Shown: positions 36,330 through 49,900 of the stretch, one piece after another | Layout: the number at the start of each line of letters is the position of its first letter | Numbering within the stretch: position 1 is the stretch's first letter | NCBI GenBank assembly: GCA_963971575.1 | Contig: OZ020612.1 | Span: 68,073,869 to 68,137,868 of the forward strand | DNA length: 64,000 nucleotides | Source: Liopterus haemorrhoidalis | Taxonomy: Eukaryota > Arthropoda > Insecta > Coleoptera > Dytiscidae | Direction: 5' to 3' | The notes under the pieces: model-generated | What the model saw: only the letters and a program-made list of their open reading frames with translations | What the model was told of the DNA's origin: nothing | Database searches by the model: none | Translations under genes and position numbers: made by a program

Positions 36330-36627
36330 TTGCCAACCCTCCAAAATTTTCCTCCTCACTATTCTGTTTATTATAATTGCACAGACCTCTACTATTCTTA
36401 TTATTGTTTTTTTCATGCATAATATATAACCATATCTTAAACTCCGCATACATTATGAGGCATGCATCGCTGCCGAGGCATCATGAAACAGGCATCACTG
36501 GCTGTTGGACACACACTACTGCTGCATGCCTCGATGCAAAACATTGAATCGACGGTTAAACACAGCTTTGTTTAGTAAACAGCTCGAAGTTTGTTTCATT
36601 GTCACCTGTTTTGAATAAAATATAAAC

Positions 36628-36840
36628 ATGAATAGTAATTTACCATTGCCAGTAATAATTGCCTTAATTGGTATGTCACTTAAAAAATCAAAGAAACCAA
36701 AAAGGAAGTGGTGTAAATATTGGCTTAACGATAAAAATGTATATTATAATTGCTGGTTATTGCGTGAATAGAGAATCAATGAACCAAAAGATTATTACAA
36801 TTATTTAAGAATATATGACCTTCATTTTGATACCTATTAA
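36628..36840 (+). pseudogene. PIF/Harbinger transposase N-terminal fragment with internal stop
   Basis: The ATG frame reads KKPKRKWCKYW near the start, then an in-frame TAG, then DYYNYLRIYDLHFDT before TAA. The K/R-rich W...YW...YY.L/ DYYNYLR pattern resembles the start of Harbinger (HARBI1-type) nucleases. Most of the protein is missing. Flanking GAGGCATGCATCG (about 36459) and GATGCATGCCT (about 36872) look like remnants of terminal inverted repeats of a short deleted element. Confidence 0.5.
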
Positions 36841-37135
36841 ATAAAATTCGCCCAAGAATTGTAAACAAACATTGATGCATGCCTACACATGTTGAAACAT
36901 TCCTTGATGGTGATTCATCGCTAAAAGTAATAAAATTTTTGGTTCTTCAAAGTGTGTCATGGATGTAAAAAGGTTGAAAACCACTGGTGTGGCATTAAAT
37001 GAGGATTGCATGGCATTATTAAAGGAAATATTCAGATTTTCGCCATGTATTTGTTAAACTGTATTAAAACTATTTATATTTTTCTACTTAAAATAAATAT
37101 TAAAAGTTATAAATAAATAAAACTTTAATCAACAA
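36841..37135. other. Intergenic, hAT-end remnant
   Basis: Near 36957-36985 the sequence GTTGAAAACCACTGG is a right-end hAT-type terminus without a partner. The rest is AT-rich with no coding sign. Confidence 0.4.
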
Positions 37136-37141
37136 TTTATT
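37136..37141 (-). terminator. VPS54 poly(A) signal
   Basis: TTTATT on the plus strand reads AATAAA on the minus strand, about 100 bases beyond the VPS54 stop codon, a normal spacing. Confidence 0.45.
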
Positions 37142-37240
37142 TTCTTTATCAACATATTTTCAGTATCAGTAATATTCAAACAATAAAATATTTAAAGAAT
37201 AACATAAGGAATGTTCATATACACATTATAAAATTAAAAA

Positions 37241-40200
37241 TTAAACTTTTTTACTCCAAATATCATCCATTGATTTTTCAGACGTGTCTTCATCTCGTAA
37301 TACTTTTAAATTCTTCATTGTTTCTAAGTAAAACATTAGTTCCGAAGTAACAGCTCCGTGTTTTGGCCCACCATCGTTGATTATATTCATTTTTATCACT
37401 TGTTCTCTAAGTCGATCTTTGAAATTTTTATGTACAATTGTATAGATGGCGTTTATCTAGAAAACAAACAAAATTCATATATAGAAATCTAATAATAGAG
37501 TTATTATTTAAAAATGTAACAAATAGTATTTTTTCCACACATATTTAATTATATTGCAATTATTAGCACTTTTTTCGAGAAAATAGTACTAATAAATAAC
37601 TACAGTGAATTATGGTTTCATAATTCACTGTTTACGGCCAATCACAAACCTACATTTCCATAATTCACTCTCGCTGATCCAATCATATTTGACAATGGCA
37701 ATGGGCGCCACTTAGGTGATGGGAAGCTTATATTTCAATATAGAATTTATATTTATAGGAATATATATTTTTTTCCATGTATAAATACAAAACTATCTAT
37801 ACATAACAAACAGCTATTTGTATTAAATATATTGAAAGTGAATTAAATTATTTTTGCCAATTCCAATTTCTCGCAAATATTTTTATTGAGTATAATGAAT
37901 TGAGGTAATTTTTGATTAATTTTAATTTAGAAAAACTCCTTTCCTCTGGAAAATTGATAACTTTTTTGTTTTAAAAATATAAATTATTAAACTGTAAAAT
38001 GATGTAGCCCACCTGTAACCTACATACAGACCTGATATCTAGAAAATATAATATCAGTCAATAAATAAACGTAAACTGTTTATTATCAAAAAGTGATTAT
38101 TTCAAGGTTTGTTTATACATTAATAATATATTACTCACTTGTTCCACTGGTAAAACTTTATTTACTGCTTCATGCAGTTTAACTAGATGCCTTGAAATAT
38201 TTCGAAATGCTTTTGAGGGAACAGGCGGTCGGGCTGTCCAATCGTTTAGTTGATCACTCAATAGAATATTCATTATATGCAATATTTTAGCCTCTAATTC
38301 CTGTATATGGTGATTAATATCCCTTTCAACAGAATCCATTCCAGGTATATCTTCCGAAATTAAAGTTCGGAAATGTGTTGAAATGTAGGGTATTAGACAT
38401 AAAATTAATTGTAACGCTCGTGATGCTAACGCTAAATTTGTACTTGTAATTGTTTTTAAACCTGCTGTTTTTAAAGCAACTGCTCCCAAAACTAACTGAC
38501 AAGTACGGCTGTTGAATGTTTTTAAAAGATCTGCGAGATATCTTCCTACTCCTAATGCTTGAGATGGTAACTCTTTAGCACAAACACAATATTCACAAAT
38601 TAAACGTAATAACATGATAACCGCACCAACAGCAATAAACTGCTTCTGATCAATTTCCATAGAAACTGCTGTTATTTCACTTCCATTATTTTTTTGTATA
38701 GGTGATGTTGGTGAAACTTCTGTTAAATTTCCAGCGACAAGTTGATCAACTATATTTTGAAATTCAGCTGGAATTTCAGCTGCTCTCCATCGCTCAGCAT
38801 CTAATAGCAATGTTAATTTGGATTTACGCTGATTATGAAAATGTTGTACATATTTATTTGCTTGTGTGTTGAATGCATGTTTTAATGCTGTACTCTGTTT
38901 TCCGCATATATTTTGACATAAATCTGAAAATTTTTCAGATATACTGTAAAGTTCTGCTAATTGGTTCCTTGTTATTACATGTTTATCAAAATTTATATCC
39001 ATTACCAATTTTGCAATTCTATCTAGATAATAATCACATATTGTGGTTAATAAATCTTTAAGTTTAACTTGAACTTTCTGATGCTCTTCTGAAGTCAAGA
39101 AGTAATCATTATCACCAATTATAATTTGATCCTTTTTTAAGCAACCCGCACTTGCATCAGATGTTTGTTTAATAATGTTATGAACATCTTTAACTCTTTG
39201 TACCAGTTTTTTCAGTGCATCTGTTGAAAGAATCAGCAGATTTAACCACTGCGTCGAGTCTAAACTTGTACCAACGTTATTACCATCGCCTGGCCCTGTT
39301 AAACTATAATCATTATCACTTTCGCAATCTGCTAATTGCTCTATTGTAAGCTGTTTCAAAACAGCTTGTGCAGCAGTGACAGCTTCTTTTTTATATACTT
39401 CTAAAAACTGAAGGTTTTTCTGTCTCAATAAACCAGCGACTAGACTTATTAATCTATCTGAATCCACAATTCCACTTGAAGAATCTAAAGGACGATGTAA
39501 ATCACATGCTGCATATCTTTCAAACTCAGCGTTTAACATTTTATCAATTAGTCGAGACATTTCTTTTAGCTGAGATGGTAGATGTCGTAAACTTGTTACT
39601 CCAGCTAGTTCACGAGCTAGAACATCCTGCGTGCTTGATATTAGTTCTAAAGCTGCAACATAATCAGAAGAACTTAGCAATAGTTGTAATGTTGGCTGAG
39701 TTTGAAGTACAGTTGCCATCAATCTTAATTTATCTAACAGATTCATATAGTTATTTCGAAATCTCACCAAACCTAATAATTTTAACGGTTCTTTTGATAA
39801 CATCGAATCCAAACTTTGAATTTGATTGCGAAGACTTTTAACATTTTGATTAGCTCTTCCCATCTGTTCCATAATTGTGTCATGTGATGTCATTGCGTGG
39901 AAGAACGCAGATGATTTTTGTGACACTTGGTGAGCTATTTGAACTTCGACTAAATCTAGGTAATGGCTAAGTTTTTCTTGTAATAATCTTCCACTCTGAT
40001 ATGATTTTGAGTTTTGCTCTATACTAACACACGGAAAAACTGCATTAAACGTACCAGCATCATTTAATGGTAAAGAAGGTTTAAGAAATATTTCTGGTAT
40101 AATAGAGGTATTAGTAAGGTGTGGTAATATATCACATTTAGATCTTGGCAACTTCATGTTTACATCTAATTTGCCTTGCGACAAACGACTGTGTTTTTTG

Positions 40201-40424
40201 TATCTACGGACATGTTTTCGTAGGTAAGATTCGAAGTGTGAATAATTTATTTCTGGTAAGAAAGGGCTTTTTTCAATATCAGTCTTGTCGACAAAACTAT
40301 CACCCCATGTCTTCACAAAAAAATTAGTTTGTTTTCCTTTTGTAGGGTCGTTTAAAACTGCCGGCAAGTTTTGAACAGCAGAATATACTGTCCATTGATC
40401 TGCAGCTGGAGTCATCTTCGACAT
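37241..40424 (-). CDS. VPS54: VPS54, GARP complex subunit, 2 exons
   Basis: The large exon (40424 down to 38139, 762 codons) and a terminal exon (37456-37241, 71 codons plus stop) are joined by a GTGAGT...CTAG intron in phase 0, giving 833 aa. Seen: WTVYSAVQNLPAVLNDP at 11-27, LLQEKLSHYLDLVE at 147-160, FFHAMTS at 174-180, a conserved LDAERW block late in exon 1, and an NDGGPKHG motif in the last exon. Known: VPS54 binds VPS51-53 to form GARP, which tethers endosome-derived vesicles at the trans-Golgi network; its C-terminal region (PF07928) is helical. An in-frame TAA four codons before the ATG supports this start, unless an upstream 5' exon exists. The human protein is longer, mainly at the N-terminus and in a mid-protein linker. 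The divergent neighbour starts 518 bp away. Antisense open frames inside are shadows. Confidence 0.93.
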
Positions 40425-40942
40425 AATATAATGTTATATAACTGTACTAGATTAAATTCGATTAAACTCAAAATAAATTAAAGACGTAGGTAAAACACAT
40501 TTACACGTAACTCTTACACTTTTGAAAATAAAATTACACATTATTATCAATTTGCTATCGTCACATACTTTGACAGCTACAACTTGTGAAAAACGCGCTC
40601 TCTACCGATTTTTTTGTCAAATTATAAGCTCTGTTCTTAGAAAATGTCTTAACTGCCCAAAAGAAATGAGTTCATGCGCAATTATAACATGCTTGTTTGT
40701 AGATATATTTCCAACGGTTTGTTATCATCAGCCGCACGCGCAGAGTCTGGGTGATCTGTGCGCAGAGATTAGTGAAGCGCACAGCCAGTAGCGGAATTTT
40801 AAGTAACTAGCGGCATTCGCTTTTACAGTTGTGGAAACACTGGTAATTACTGCAGGAGTTTTATTATTATACTTCCTGTTATGATTTTTGTTGAGGTTGA
40901 GTTTTGGTTTAAATCTTCAGATTTCTATAAAAAGTGTGTAGA
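40425..40942. promoter_or_regulatory. Divergent intergenic region between VPS54 and the ISXO2-like gene
   Basis: About 518 bp separate the two opposing start codons. The middle (about 40570-40830) is richer in GC than its surroundings and carries several CGC/GCGC-containing stretches (for example GCACGCGCAG near 40733 and GTGCGCAGAG near 40758). No TATA box or transposon was recognised. A shared bidirectional promoter is inferred from gene geometry only. Confidence 0.45.
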
Positions 40943-43900
40943 ATGACACCAGAAGAACTTTCACCTTTGAAGAAAATTAATACAGAAAATATAATTAACA
41001 CCCAGGAAAAGATAAACGAGTTAACCCTAGAAAAACTGGATAAGTATGATAATTTTTGTTGTCACTTGTTGCATGAATGTAATGTTTTATTTGATAGGAA
41101 TTTTGGTTTTCAACTTTTTAAATTACGATTATGTTTCGTATTAATGTGTATTAATAATTGTAGAAATAATTTTTTAAACTTGCAGCATGACAATTTTTTT
41201 TTGTATATCTATATAGCATTGATTTTCCTTTTATCACAATACCCGCATCTTTTTATTAATGTTCCACACAGATTATGGTTATTGATTGATTGATTCTTTA
41301 ATGAGTGTCATAACTAGAAAATACATTTATATATAATAGCAGATATATGTAATTAGATATTGATTATTTGTAAACACATGCTATTTTTAACTTCTATAAA
41401 AAAAAGTCCGCTCAACTGTTAGAATGCAGTATTTTTCTTATGGGAAATGAGAGCGGTGTTGCCAAATGTTGTATTAATGTCAAATATGTAATGAACTAAA
41501 CATATGAGAATTTTTTTATTCTTTTGTTGTTTATTAAAATTAAATGGAAATGTATCAAACATAAATGAATAACTATTTGTTCCCCGTTTTTATAGAACAG
41601 CGCGTTCTTACCGGCAACAACAGCCGGCGTTTTACAGCTTTCTTAACTTTGTTAAGAAAGAAAACGATTGCATTATTGGGAGTGTTCATTAGTAGGCTGA
41701 CCAGACGTACTCTTTTTTTAGACTATTATACTCTTTTCTAAGTAATATCCTCTTTACTCTTACTTCTTATAAAAAAACTCTCAATAAACTCTTTTGTTTT
41801 GTTTTTTTTTTCCTCATCACTTGTATTTCTAGAGTGAGGACCTTTTTTTTTTGCTCATCACTTTAATTTTTAGAGAGAGGACCTTTTTTTTTTCTCATTA
41901 CTTGTAAGTTTACAGTGAGGTAGGCAGTTACGTAATAAAACATTTTACTAAACAGTGTGTAGATATCACAAAACCAAAAAATGTTGAGTTTAGCGACTTG
42001 ATTTAGTTACTATCGGTATCAGTATTAATCAGTTTCAATATTTTTGTAACGAAGTATTTTAAATTTTCAGTGAACCTGGATTTTACCAATCCACTATGAA
42101 ATCAATGCTTCTACCTGGACATGAAGGAGAACTGTGCAATTATTTAAAAGAAATGGGTTTAATTCAACGCAGCGTTCGTTGTCAAGGTTCCCTGAAAGTT
42201 CCTACTTGCACAACACCAATGAAGTGGACCCAGGCAAGGATTGTAGATAAATATACATGGAAGTGCAGTGAATGTAGCAATAAATGTTCAATAAGAGAAG
42301 ATTCATTTTTTAAATTAACTAAGTGTAGTCTTATGTCTACAATTAGGATACTATTGGGCTGGTGCAAAAATTGTGACGCTGATGAAATTGCAAATATATT
42401 AAGTAATTATTTTGATGTCTTGTATTTAATTATTTAGTTTTAGTTATTAGCTTTGTTCGTAGATGAAATCCTTTGACAGGTTGAAGTACGGCTCTCTCTA
42501 TTTCTCTCTTTGAGGCATTATTCTACTTTAAAGTGTTTTATTTCAAATCCTTATGCTTTTTTGTTCTCAAATTTGTTTATTTTTCTATTTTATATTCCTA
42601 CGGTTCCGGGCGTACCGGGCGCATAGTTAGGCCACTGTCTTTTATAGTTCATGTTTCGGCTACTTATGTTATTATTGAGAATATAATGGAGTGGAAGAGC
42701 CTTAATTTAGTGGTTTTAGTACGATATAGGTGTGCATTATTTCTTCCGAACAATAAACATCTGATCAGAATCGCAAGTGCTTTAACCTGTCAGGAATTGC
42801 TACCTCGATATTGCTATTATCTGCTTGTTTGGGTAATGTATTTTATTTTTAAAACTTAAATATTGTGTAGTACAGCGTTTCCCAAACTTTTTTTTCCGTG
42901 GCCCGGTAATTTTCACACTTTTTCTTCGTAACTCACTTAAATTTTTCCGCCTATAATAGCCCATAGGTAAGCTAAAACATGGATGTCCATACAGTTTCCA
43001 TTTATTCACATAATAATTATAATTAAAAAAAAATTAACCCTTACAAAAATTTGTAGAAATTAAACAAAAATTATTAATGAGAACCAATAAATTATTAATG
43101 AGAAGTGTGATGCTGTTTATTTTTTACTAATAATTTCAGATTAGGAGAAAACGATGATAGCTTTATCCTTTGCTCCGGTTCTACTTCCAATCGGTTTCGG
43201 CACTTATTTTTAAGACTAATGTTGAGAAACCTGCTTCGCACTTATAGGTCGTAACGAAAGGCATTAGAAATTTTATTGCTTTTTCCACTATAACTGAGTA
43301 TTCCTGATCACAATTTATCCAAAAATCTATCAATGGTATTATGTCAAAGACGGCTTTGAGTGCTGTATCACACAGTTCAATTATAAAAAAAAACCTATGT
43401 TTCGCTAGTTTTTATGCGACCCGGCATTTCGTTTACCGCGACCCGGTACTGGGTCGCGACCCACCATTTGGGAAACCCTGGTGTAGTACTAATAATGGTG
43501 AAGAGTACGTTGACTGGGCAGAAGTCCACTGGCTTTATTTGAATAACATATGCATGATTAGTACTTGACTTTTTTTGCATGTAATATCGAATATAGATCC
43601 TTATTATTAATAATTTTTACATCTAATTAATTAATGTACTATTTTACTAACAGTACTAATAATTCTTTTTCTATCTTTCTCTCAAGGATGATGGATGTAT
43701 ATTAAGGTAAATCTATTAATATAATCTTGTACTGATTACGTAAAATTAAATCGTATTTCAAAAAAATTAAACTAATGTTACTGTTTCTTTCAGATATGAA
43801 AGTGCATCCTATCAAAAAATTGTATGATGCATGTTGTCAAGTTATTGAAGCTTATGTGAAAAATAAACCAAATGATTGGAAAATTGGAGGAGATAATGTA

Positions 43901-46900
43901 GTGGTGCTTTTCGATATATATCCAGAAGGTTGTGCTAAGTTAAATGGAACATCTTTTCCAGAATCTGTAAATAATAATACTACACAGATATTGTGCCTTG
44001 CAGAAGCTAAGGTAATGCTTTAAATATATATCATATTTTACCTATTGGTGACTCAAATTAACCCGTATCCCTCTAGCGGCAAAATGGCGAACACTTCGAA
44101 AAAGGTTACTGTCATTGTTTACGTATAGTTCACCATGTGTTTTATTGTTTCTGTTCATTCTCACTCCATATTTACAGCGAATAAAGTGATAAATTTAAGA
44201 AAAAAAGATTAAATACTCCTTGTTGTGTGTATGGTAGTCAATCACAGGAAGAACATCTTCGAATATTAGATTGAAAGATTATCAGTGATTCTAAAATTTT
44301 GTTTCTATTGAAGGGAATTTATTCTGTTCAGATGATTTTAAACAAGTTTTTAACGTTGAATTTTTCATTTTCCCTGTCTCACATGTGCAAGAAAATCGTT
44401 TAATGTTGTGTAAATTATTGTTAATATAATTAAAACCCCTTGTTATTTCATGGGAGTGTTCCATAACTGTGTTAGTTTGCAAATATTTGACAGTTTTCTT
44501 GTGTAGAATAAATTACAAGTTCTCTTTCTATAAAATTTCTTGAGAAATGTGTAGATATTAAGTATTCAAATAAATGTTTTAAGTTCAAAGTATAACATTT
44601 TATTTTCTCTGTGAGTATAAGCCGGCACCAACATATAACCTCTGAAAATATTCATTTACAAGCAGCAAATTTTATCATAAAATGGATTCACATATATTTA
44701 TACACTTTTTGGTTAATACTCGGTTATAATTTAAATATACTGTATACAGCAAGAAAACGTAAATTAGACCAAAAATTGATTATAAACCAATACTGTTTAC
44801 ATACGTTGACAGATGACTATCCTTTTTCGTGTCAAAAGTTCACAAGGCGATAGTGGCGCCGTTTCGGTAATTATAGTCGCGAATGGTCTATTTCAAAGTA
44901 GAAAAAAGTAGATAGCGCTGCGAACCGAGTACGATTTACACTGATCAAATACAGTATAGCGGGAAATTTAAAATAAGTTACAACTAGGGCATGGGCGTAG
45001 CAACTGGGTTAGCAAGTTATTTTTTTTTTTTAATATAAAAAAGGTTAATAAGATATTGAAATAAACAAGGTAGATAATACACTTACGTTATTTATACGAC
45101 ATAAATTCAGTTTAATGGGAAATATGAAAAAGTTAAATAAATATTAATTTTAAAAATTATGTACTATATATAAAAATAGAGATTTGGCTAAAAGAGTTTA
45201 AACAAAGCAATATAACAAACAATATATCTTCAGAGCTAAAGTTTCTTATTTAAATAATTATTGTAAATAAAAATTAAAAATACAGTCTGTTCCAAACGGT
45301 TAGGCGGAACTAAATGGGAATTTCGTTCTTTTAGGTTGTCACGAGAAGGGACCTTGCTTGGGTTATTTCATTTTTCACGTTGGATGTCAAAATTAAAAAT
45401 TCCAACAATGAAACCATAGAAACGAATGACATGTCAAAATTAAATTATTTTTTTTTACAAATTTTAATGACAAAAAAATAAATAAATGGGAAATTTGTAT
45501 TAATAATGCACAAAATATCAAAATATAAAGAAAATGACATTTTAAAATGATATTAACCTTAACAAAAAATGTTTCTTGTAAGTATGATTTACAAAGCTTA
45601 AACAAATCGGCCGAAAAGCACGATTTAAACGATGAAAGTAACTAGATTGCAAAATCTAGTTCCGCTTAACCGTTTGGAACAGACTTTATATGTATATACA
45701 GTCTGTTCCAAACGGTTAAGCGGAACTAGATTTTGCAATCTAGTTACTTTCATCGTTTAAATCGTGCCTTTCGGCCGTTTTGTTTAAGCTTTGTAAATAA
45801 TACTTACAATAAACATTTTTTGGTTAAGGTTAATATCATTTTAAAATGTCATTTTCTTTATATTTTGATTTTTTGTGTCATTCTTAATACAAATTTCCCA
45901 TTTATTTTTTTGTCATTAAAATATAAAAAAAAAAAAATATTTAATTTTGACATATGTAATTCGTTTCTATGGTTTCATTGTTGGAATTTTAAATTTTGAC
46001 ATCCCAACGTGAAAAATGAAATAACCCAAGCAAGGTCCCTTCTCGTGACAACCTAAAAGAACTAAATTCCCATTTAGTTCCGCTTAACCGTTTGGAACAG
46101 ACTGTATGAAGGTCTAAAAATTATATCAATAACTTCTTTGGGCACTATCAGCTGGGCTGTCTTTTGGCCTTACATTAGTCCTCTATCTTGATCTGTTAAC
46201 TGTCAAGTGTCAAAAAATATTTATATGTCACCTAAAAAATATATAACTGCGTAAAAACAAATTACATGGAGAATTTTCTTCATAAAATCTACGCCAAGAA
46301 TATAAATAAAAGTCTAAATATGTAAATAATAACAAACTATATGAGAAAAATTAAATACGACACTGAATATCTGTCAACCTGGACTAAAAACAATATTTTT
46401 ATAGTGTAATAGGGATGACGATCTAAACCAATCCGAAGCAAGGACAAACAGCTCCTATCTTCTTACACACATTTTTCTACTTTGAAATAGACCATAGTCC
46501 TGTCATAAATACTGTTACGAAGTATTTGGATTATAATAAAAAAACAGTACACATTACAGATTTATTTATGTTTAATTCAATTTTTAGGCGATACCTACAC
46601 AGTACTGGTTTCATGTTATAAGGAACCAGAATAAAGATTTTATTAAAAATGAGATATTAGAAGTAATCCGAACAATGGTTAGACCTGGTTCAGTATTAGT
46701 ATCAGATCAGAATGGAAAGGTATGTTCTTATGATGATCTGATTGTCCTAAAAGAGTATATGCACACCACTGTAGAAAAATTAGCTCAATTCAACAGGCCA
46801 GCTGATACAATATTGCAAATATTAGGTATGTGTTTAATTAATTTTTATTCCTGGTAAATATTTGTAAAGACGTAATTAAAAAATTGGTACCTGGAACACC

Positions 46901-49900
46901 TTTTCAGTACAGGACATAAGCAACATTTTGCATAATCTCCCTAGATAAGTAATCAAAACTAATGTTTATTTTGAAGACAGAGATTAATAGTTTTTACTAA
47001 AGTCACTAGATTATACAAAGTAGCGCAACGGCGGCCATGCTGGGGTTAAAAATGTCGCCAACACAAATGCTGTTCAGTGATTCCAACATTACAAAAATAA
47101 GAAACTAGTTTTTATTTTAAACATTGTAATCACGATTTTTTTAATAAAAGATGCACTATAACAAAATTGTGGTACAAATTCAATTATTTTTTAATTTTTT
47201 TTTTTTTAAATAAAATGGATATAATATATAAATTTAAATTAAACTTACAGTCAGTTCCAAACGGTAAAGCGGAACTAAATGGGGATTTTGTTCTTTTAGG
47301 TTGTCACGAGAAGGGACCTTGCTTGGGTTATTTCATTTTTCACGTTGGGATGTCAAAATTTTAAATTCCAACAATGAAACCATGGAAACGAATGACATGT
47401 CAATATTAAATATATTTTTTAGATATTTTAATGACAAAAAAATAAATAAATGGGAAATTTGTATTAAGAATGACACAAAAAATCAAAATATAAAGAAAAT
47501 GACATTTTAAAATGATATTAACCTTAACCAAAAAATGTTTATTGTAAGTATGATTTACAAACCTTAAATAAAACGGCCGAAAGGCACGATTTAAACGATG
47601 ACAAAATTGCAAAAATTTTGACTAGATTGCAAAATCTAGTTCCGCTTAACCGTTTGGAACAGACCTCTAATCTAAATTGACAGAATTGGCATCTGTAAAG
47701 AATTATTGTCCATTCTAAGAAACAGAATATTTTTTATCATTTTAATATTTTACTCTAATTGGATGGTTGGTTTTGCGTGCAATTTTAAATGCGATATTTC
47801 GATATTTAAAACAAACTAGTGACCGGCTTATAATTAAATTGGTTTTTATTTTAGATACAATATGGACTCCAGCATTAGATATATGCAGGGAAGCACAATA
47901 TTACCCAATTCAACTTGTTCAGGGATACTTATATAATCAATTATGGAGGAGAAGATTTGCAAAGACACCGTCATCTGCCTTAGAATACTTTTTGCATCAT
48001 ATTGCTGACCATTATCCATTAACAAGATTGTAAGTTCATCTTTATATAATCACTGTTACCGATCTTCAAATATTTTATGTATCGTCACCCTAATTTGACG
48101 AACAACTTATATGCTCTTTACTTTGTACTCTTTTAATCTGCTGTTTGGCCACTTTTAATTTTTTTTTTTGTGTTGCGAGTCGGGTAAGTACAACGAAATT
48201 ATGTAAGGTGATTGGTGAAAAAAACCTATTATTTTTAATTGGAGTAATAGCATTTGATACATTAAATTTTATTGGTGATTCGAATTTGTAAAAAATAGAA
48301 AATGCTCAGTATTTGTTGTAATAAAAGTGACAGATTAAGGGCAGGATAAATAGCACAGTTCTCACAAGTTTCTCATACAAAACTAATAATCCTAAACAAA
48401 ATTAGTAATAATCCAAACATCAAATTGTTTCACGATTTTTTATCCATCTAATAGGATATTTTTAATTGTAATAAGTAATGGAATTGTCATATTAGGGAAG
48501 CCATCATGTATTTGTATGTATTTTTTTATTATATGTACGACGCAAAAAATTGCATTTATGGAAATATTTTTTTACTGTTTGGTAAATTATTTTGCATTGT
48601 TTGATTGTAATTTGCAAAACTATTTATCATATAATACTTTAAAAACTTTCTAGAACAACTTGATATATGTTATTGCGAAGAGTATGTAGCGTTTAATATT
48701 TTCATCATAATAAATATAAGGCCAAAACCAGGGCTTCGAACCGTTATTTTTTTCGTTTCGGTTTTCGTTCCGGTTCAATTAAAAAATTATATATCAGTTC
48801 GGTTCCGGCAAAAATAACGGTTTTTTTTGGGTTTTCGGTTCAGTTCCGAGTGATAAATTTTTAAATGCTTTTATTTGTATTAGAAATTTATTTTCTACTA
48901 TAATTCAGAAGTAATTTTTTATTTATTTTTTTTTTTTATTTGAAAAAATGGTATGCTAGTAGCTCCCAAAGAACATACAGTACCTAGACAAAATATTATA
49001 ACCACTTATGATTTTTTAAAAATTCATTGTTTTACACAAAATCAACAAAATAGTAATACACCAATTTTATTTTTATTTTGTATTTTATTATTTCAAATTA
49101 TTTTAGTACATTTATAAAAAGTTTTTTAATATTTTATGTTGCCCCCCTTTGCTTTTATTACTGCCGAAATTCTTCGAGGCATACTCTCAATACATGCCCT
49201 AATACAATTTTCAATATCTGGAGAGCCATGCCATACTTTTTTAATATTATCTATTAAAACTTGTTTATTAGTATTATTTAAATCATAAGCAAGTCTTTTC
49301 AGGAGGTTCCAAACATTTTCGATAGGATTGATATCCGGCGAATTACCTGGCCAGGACAAAATCGGTACTTTTTGTTCTTGCAAATCAGTCTCAGAATAAA
49401 AATACAGAGTTGAATATGTTTAAAATAGCTTATCTTTTAATAAATACACGATATGTTAAAGAAATAAATAAAGTAGCATATGATTATATGTCGGCATTTT
49501 TAATAAACAGTTGTTGTTGTAAGTGGTTATAATATTTTGTCTAGGTACTGTACAAACTTACTTAGAGCTATTAAAAATATTGAATGGAAAAAACATTCCA
49601 AAAATTTACCTTCACAATACTTACAAAACATTTAAAATTCACAGATTTTTGAAATTTGAAAAAATGGTGTACAGCACTTTAGGCTATTAGCGCCCAAAGA
49701 ACATACATACTTACAGCTGTGAAAAATATTGAAACGTAAAAACATTCCAAAAATTTACTTACACAATACTTACAAAAAAATTCCAATCAACATAATTTTT
49801 TGAAATTTGTAAAAATAGTGTGCAGCATCTTTGGCTATTAGCACCCAAAGAACATAAAATTTAAAGCTATTAAAAATATTGAATCGAAAAAACATTTTCA

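Larger units (their letters stand above)
44883..46495. mobile_element. 1.6-kb element with perfect 24-bp inverted ends
   Basis: ATGGTCTATTTCAAAGTAGA... at 44883 and its exact complement ending at 46495 share 24 bp. It encloses both inverted M2 copies. Flanks AGTCGCGA / AGTCCTGT match only partly. The superfamily is unknown and no ORF was seen. Confidence 0.6.

Noticed and set aside
39476..39841. 121-codon plus-strand ORF
   Set aside because: Antisense to the conserved VPS54 exon, with no motif of its own.
42533..42859. 108-codon ORF in intron 2 of the ISXO2-like gene
   Set aside because: Hydrophobic AT-driven composition, no recognisable motif, and the flanking exons splice across it in frame.
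44221..44280. Second THAP-like start (CCVYGSQSQEEHL)
   Set aside because: No in-frame ATG nearby, one of the expected cysteines is replaced by serine and a stop follows soon; too weak to list as a feature.
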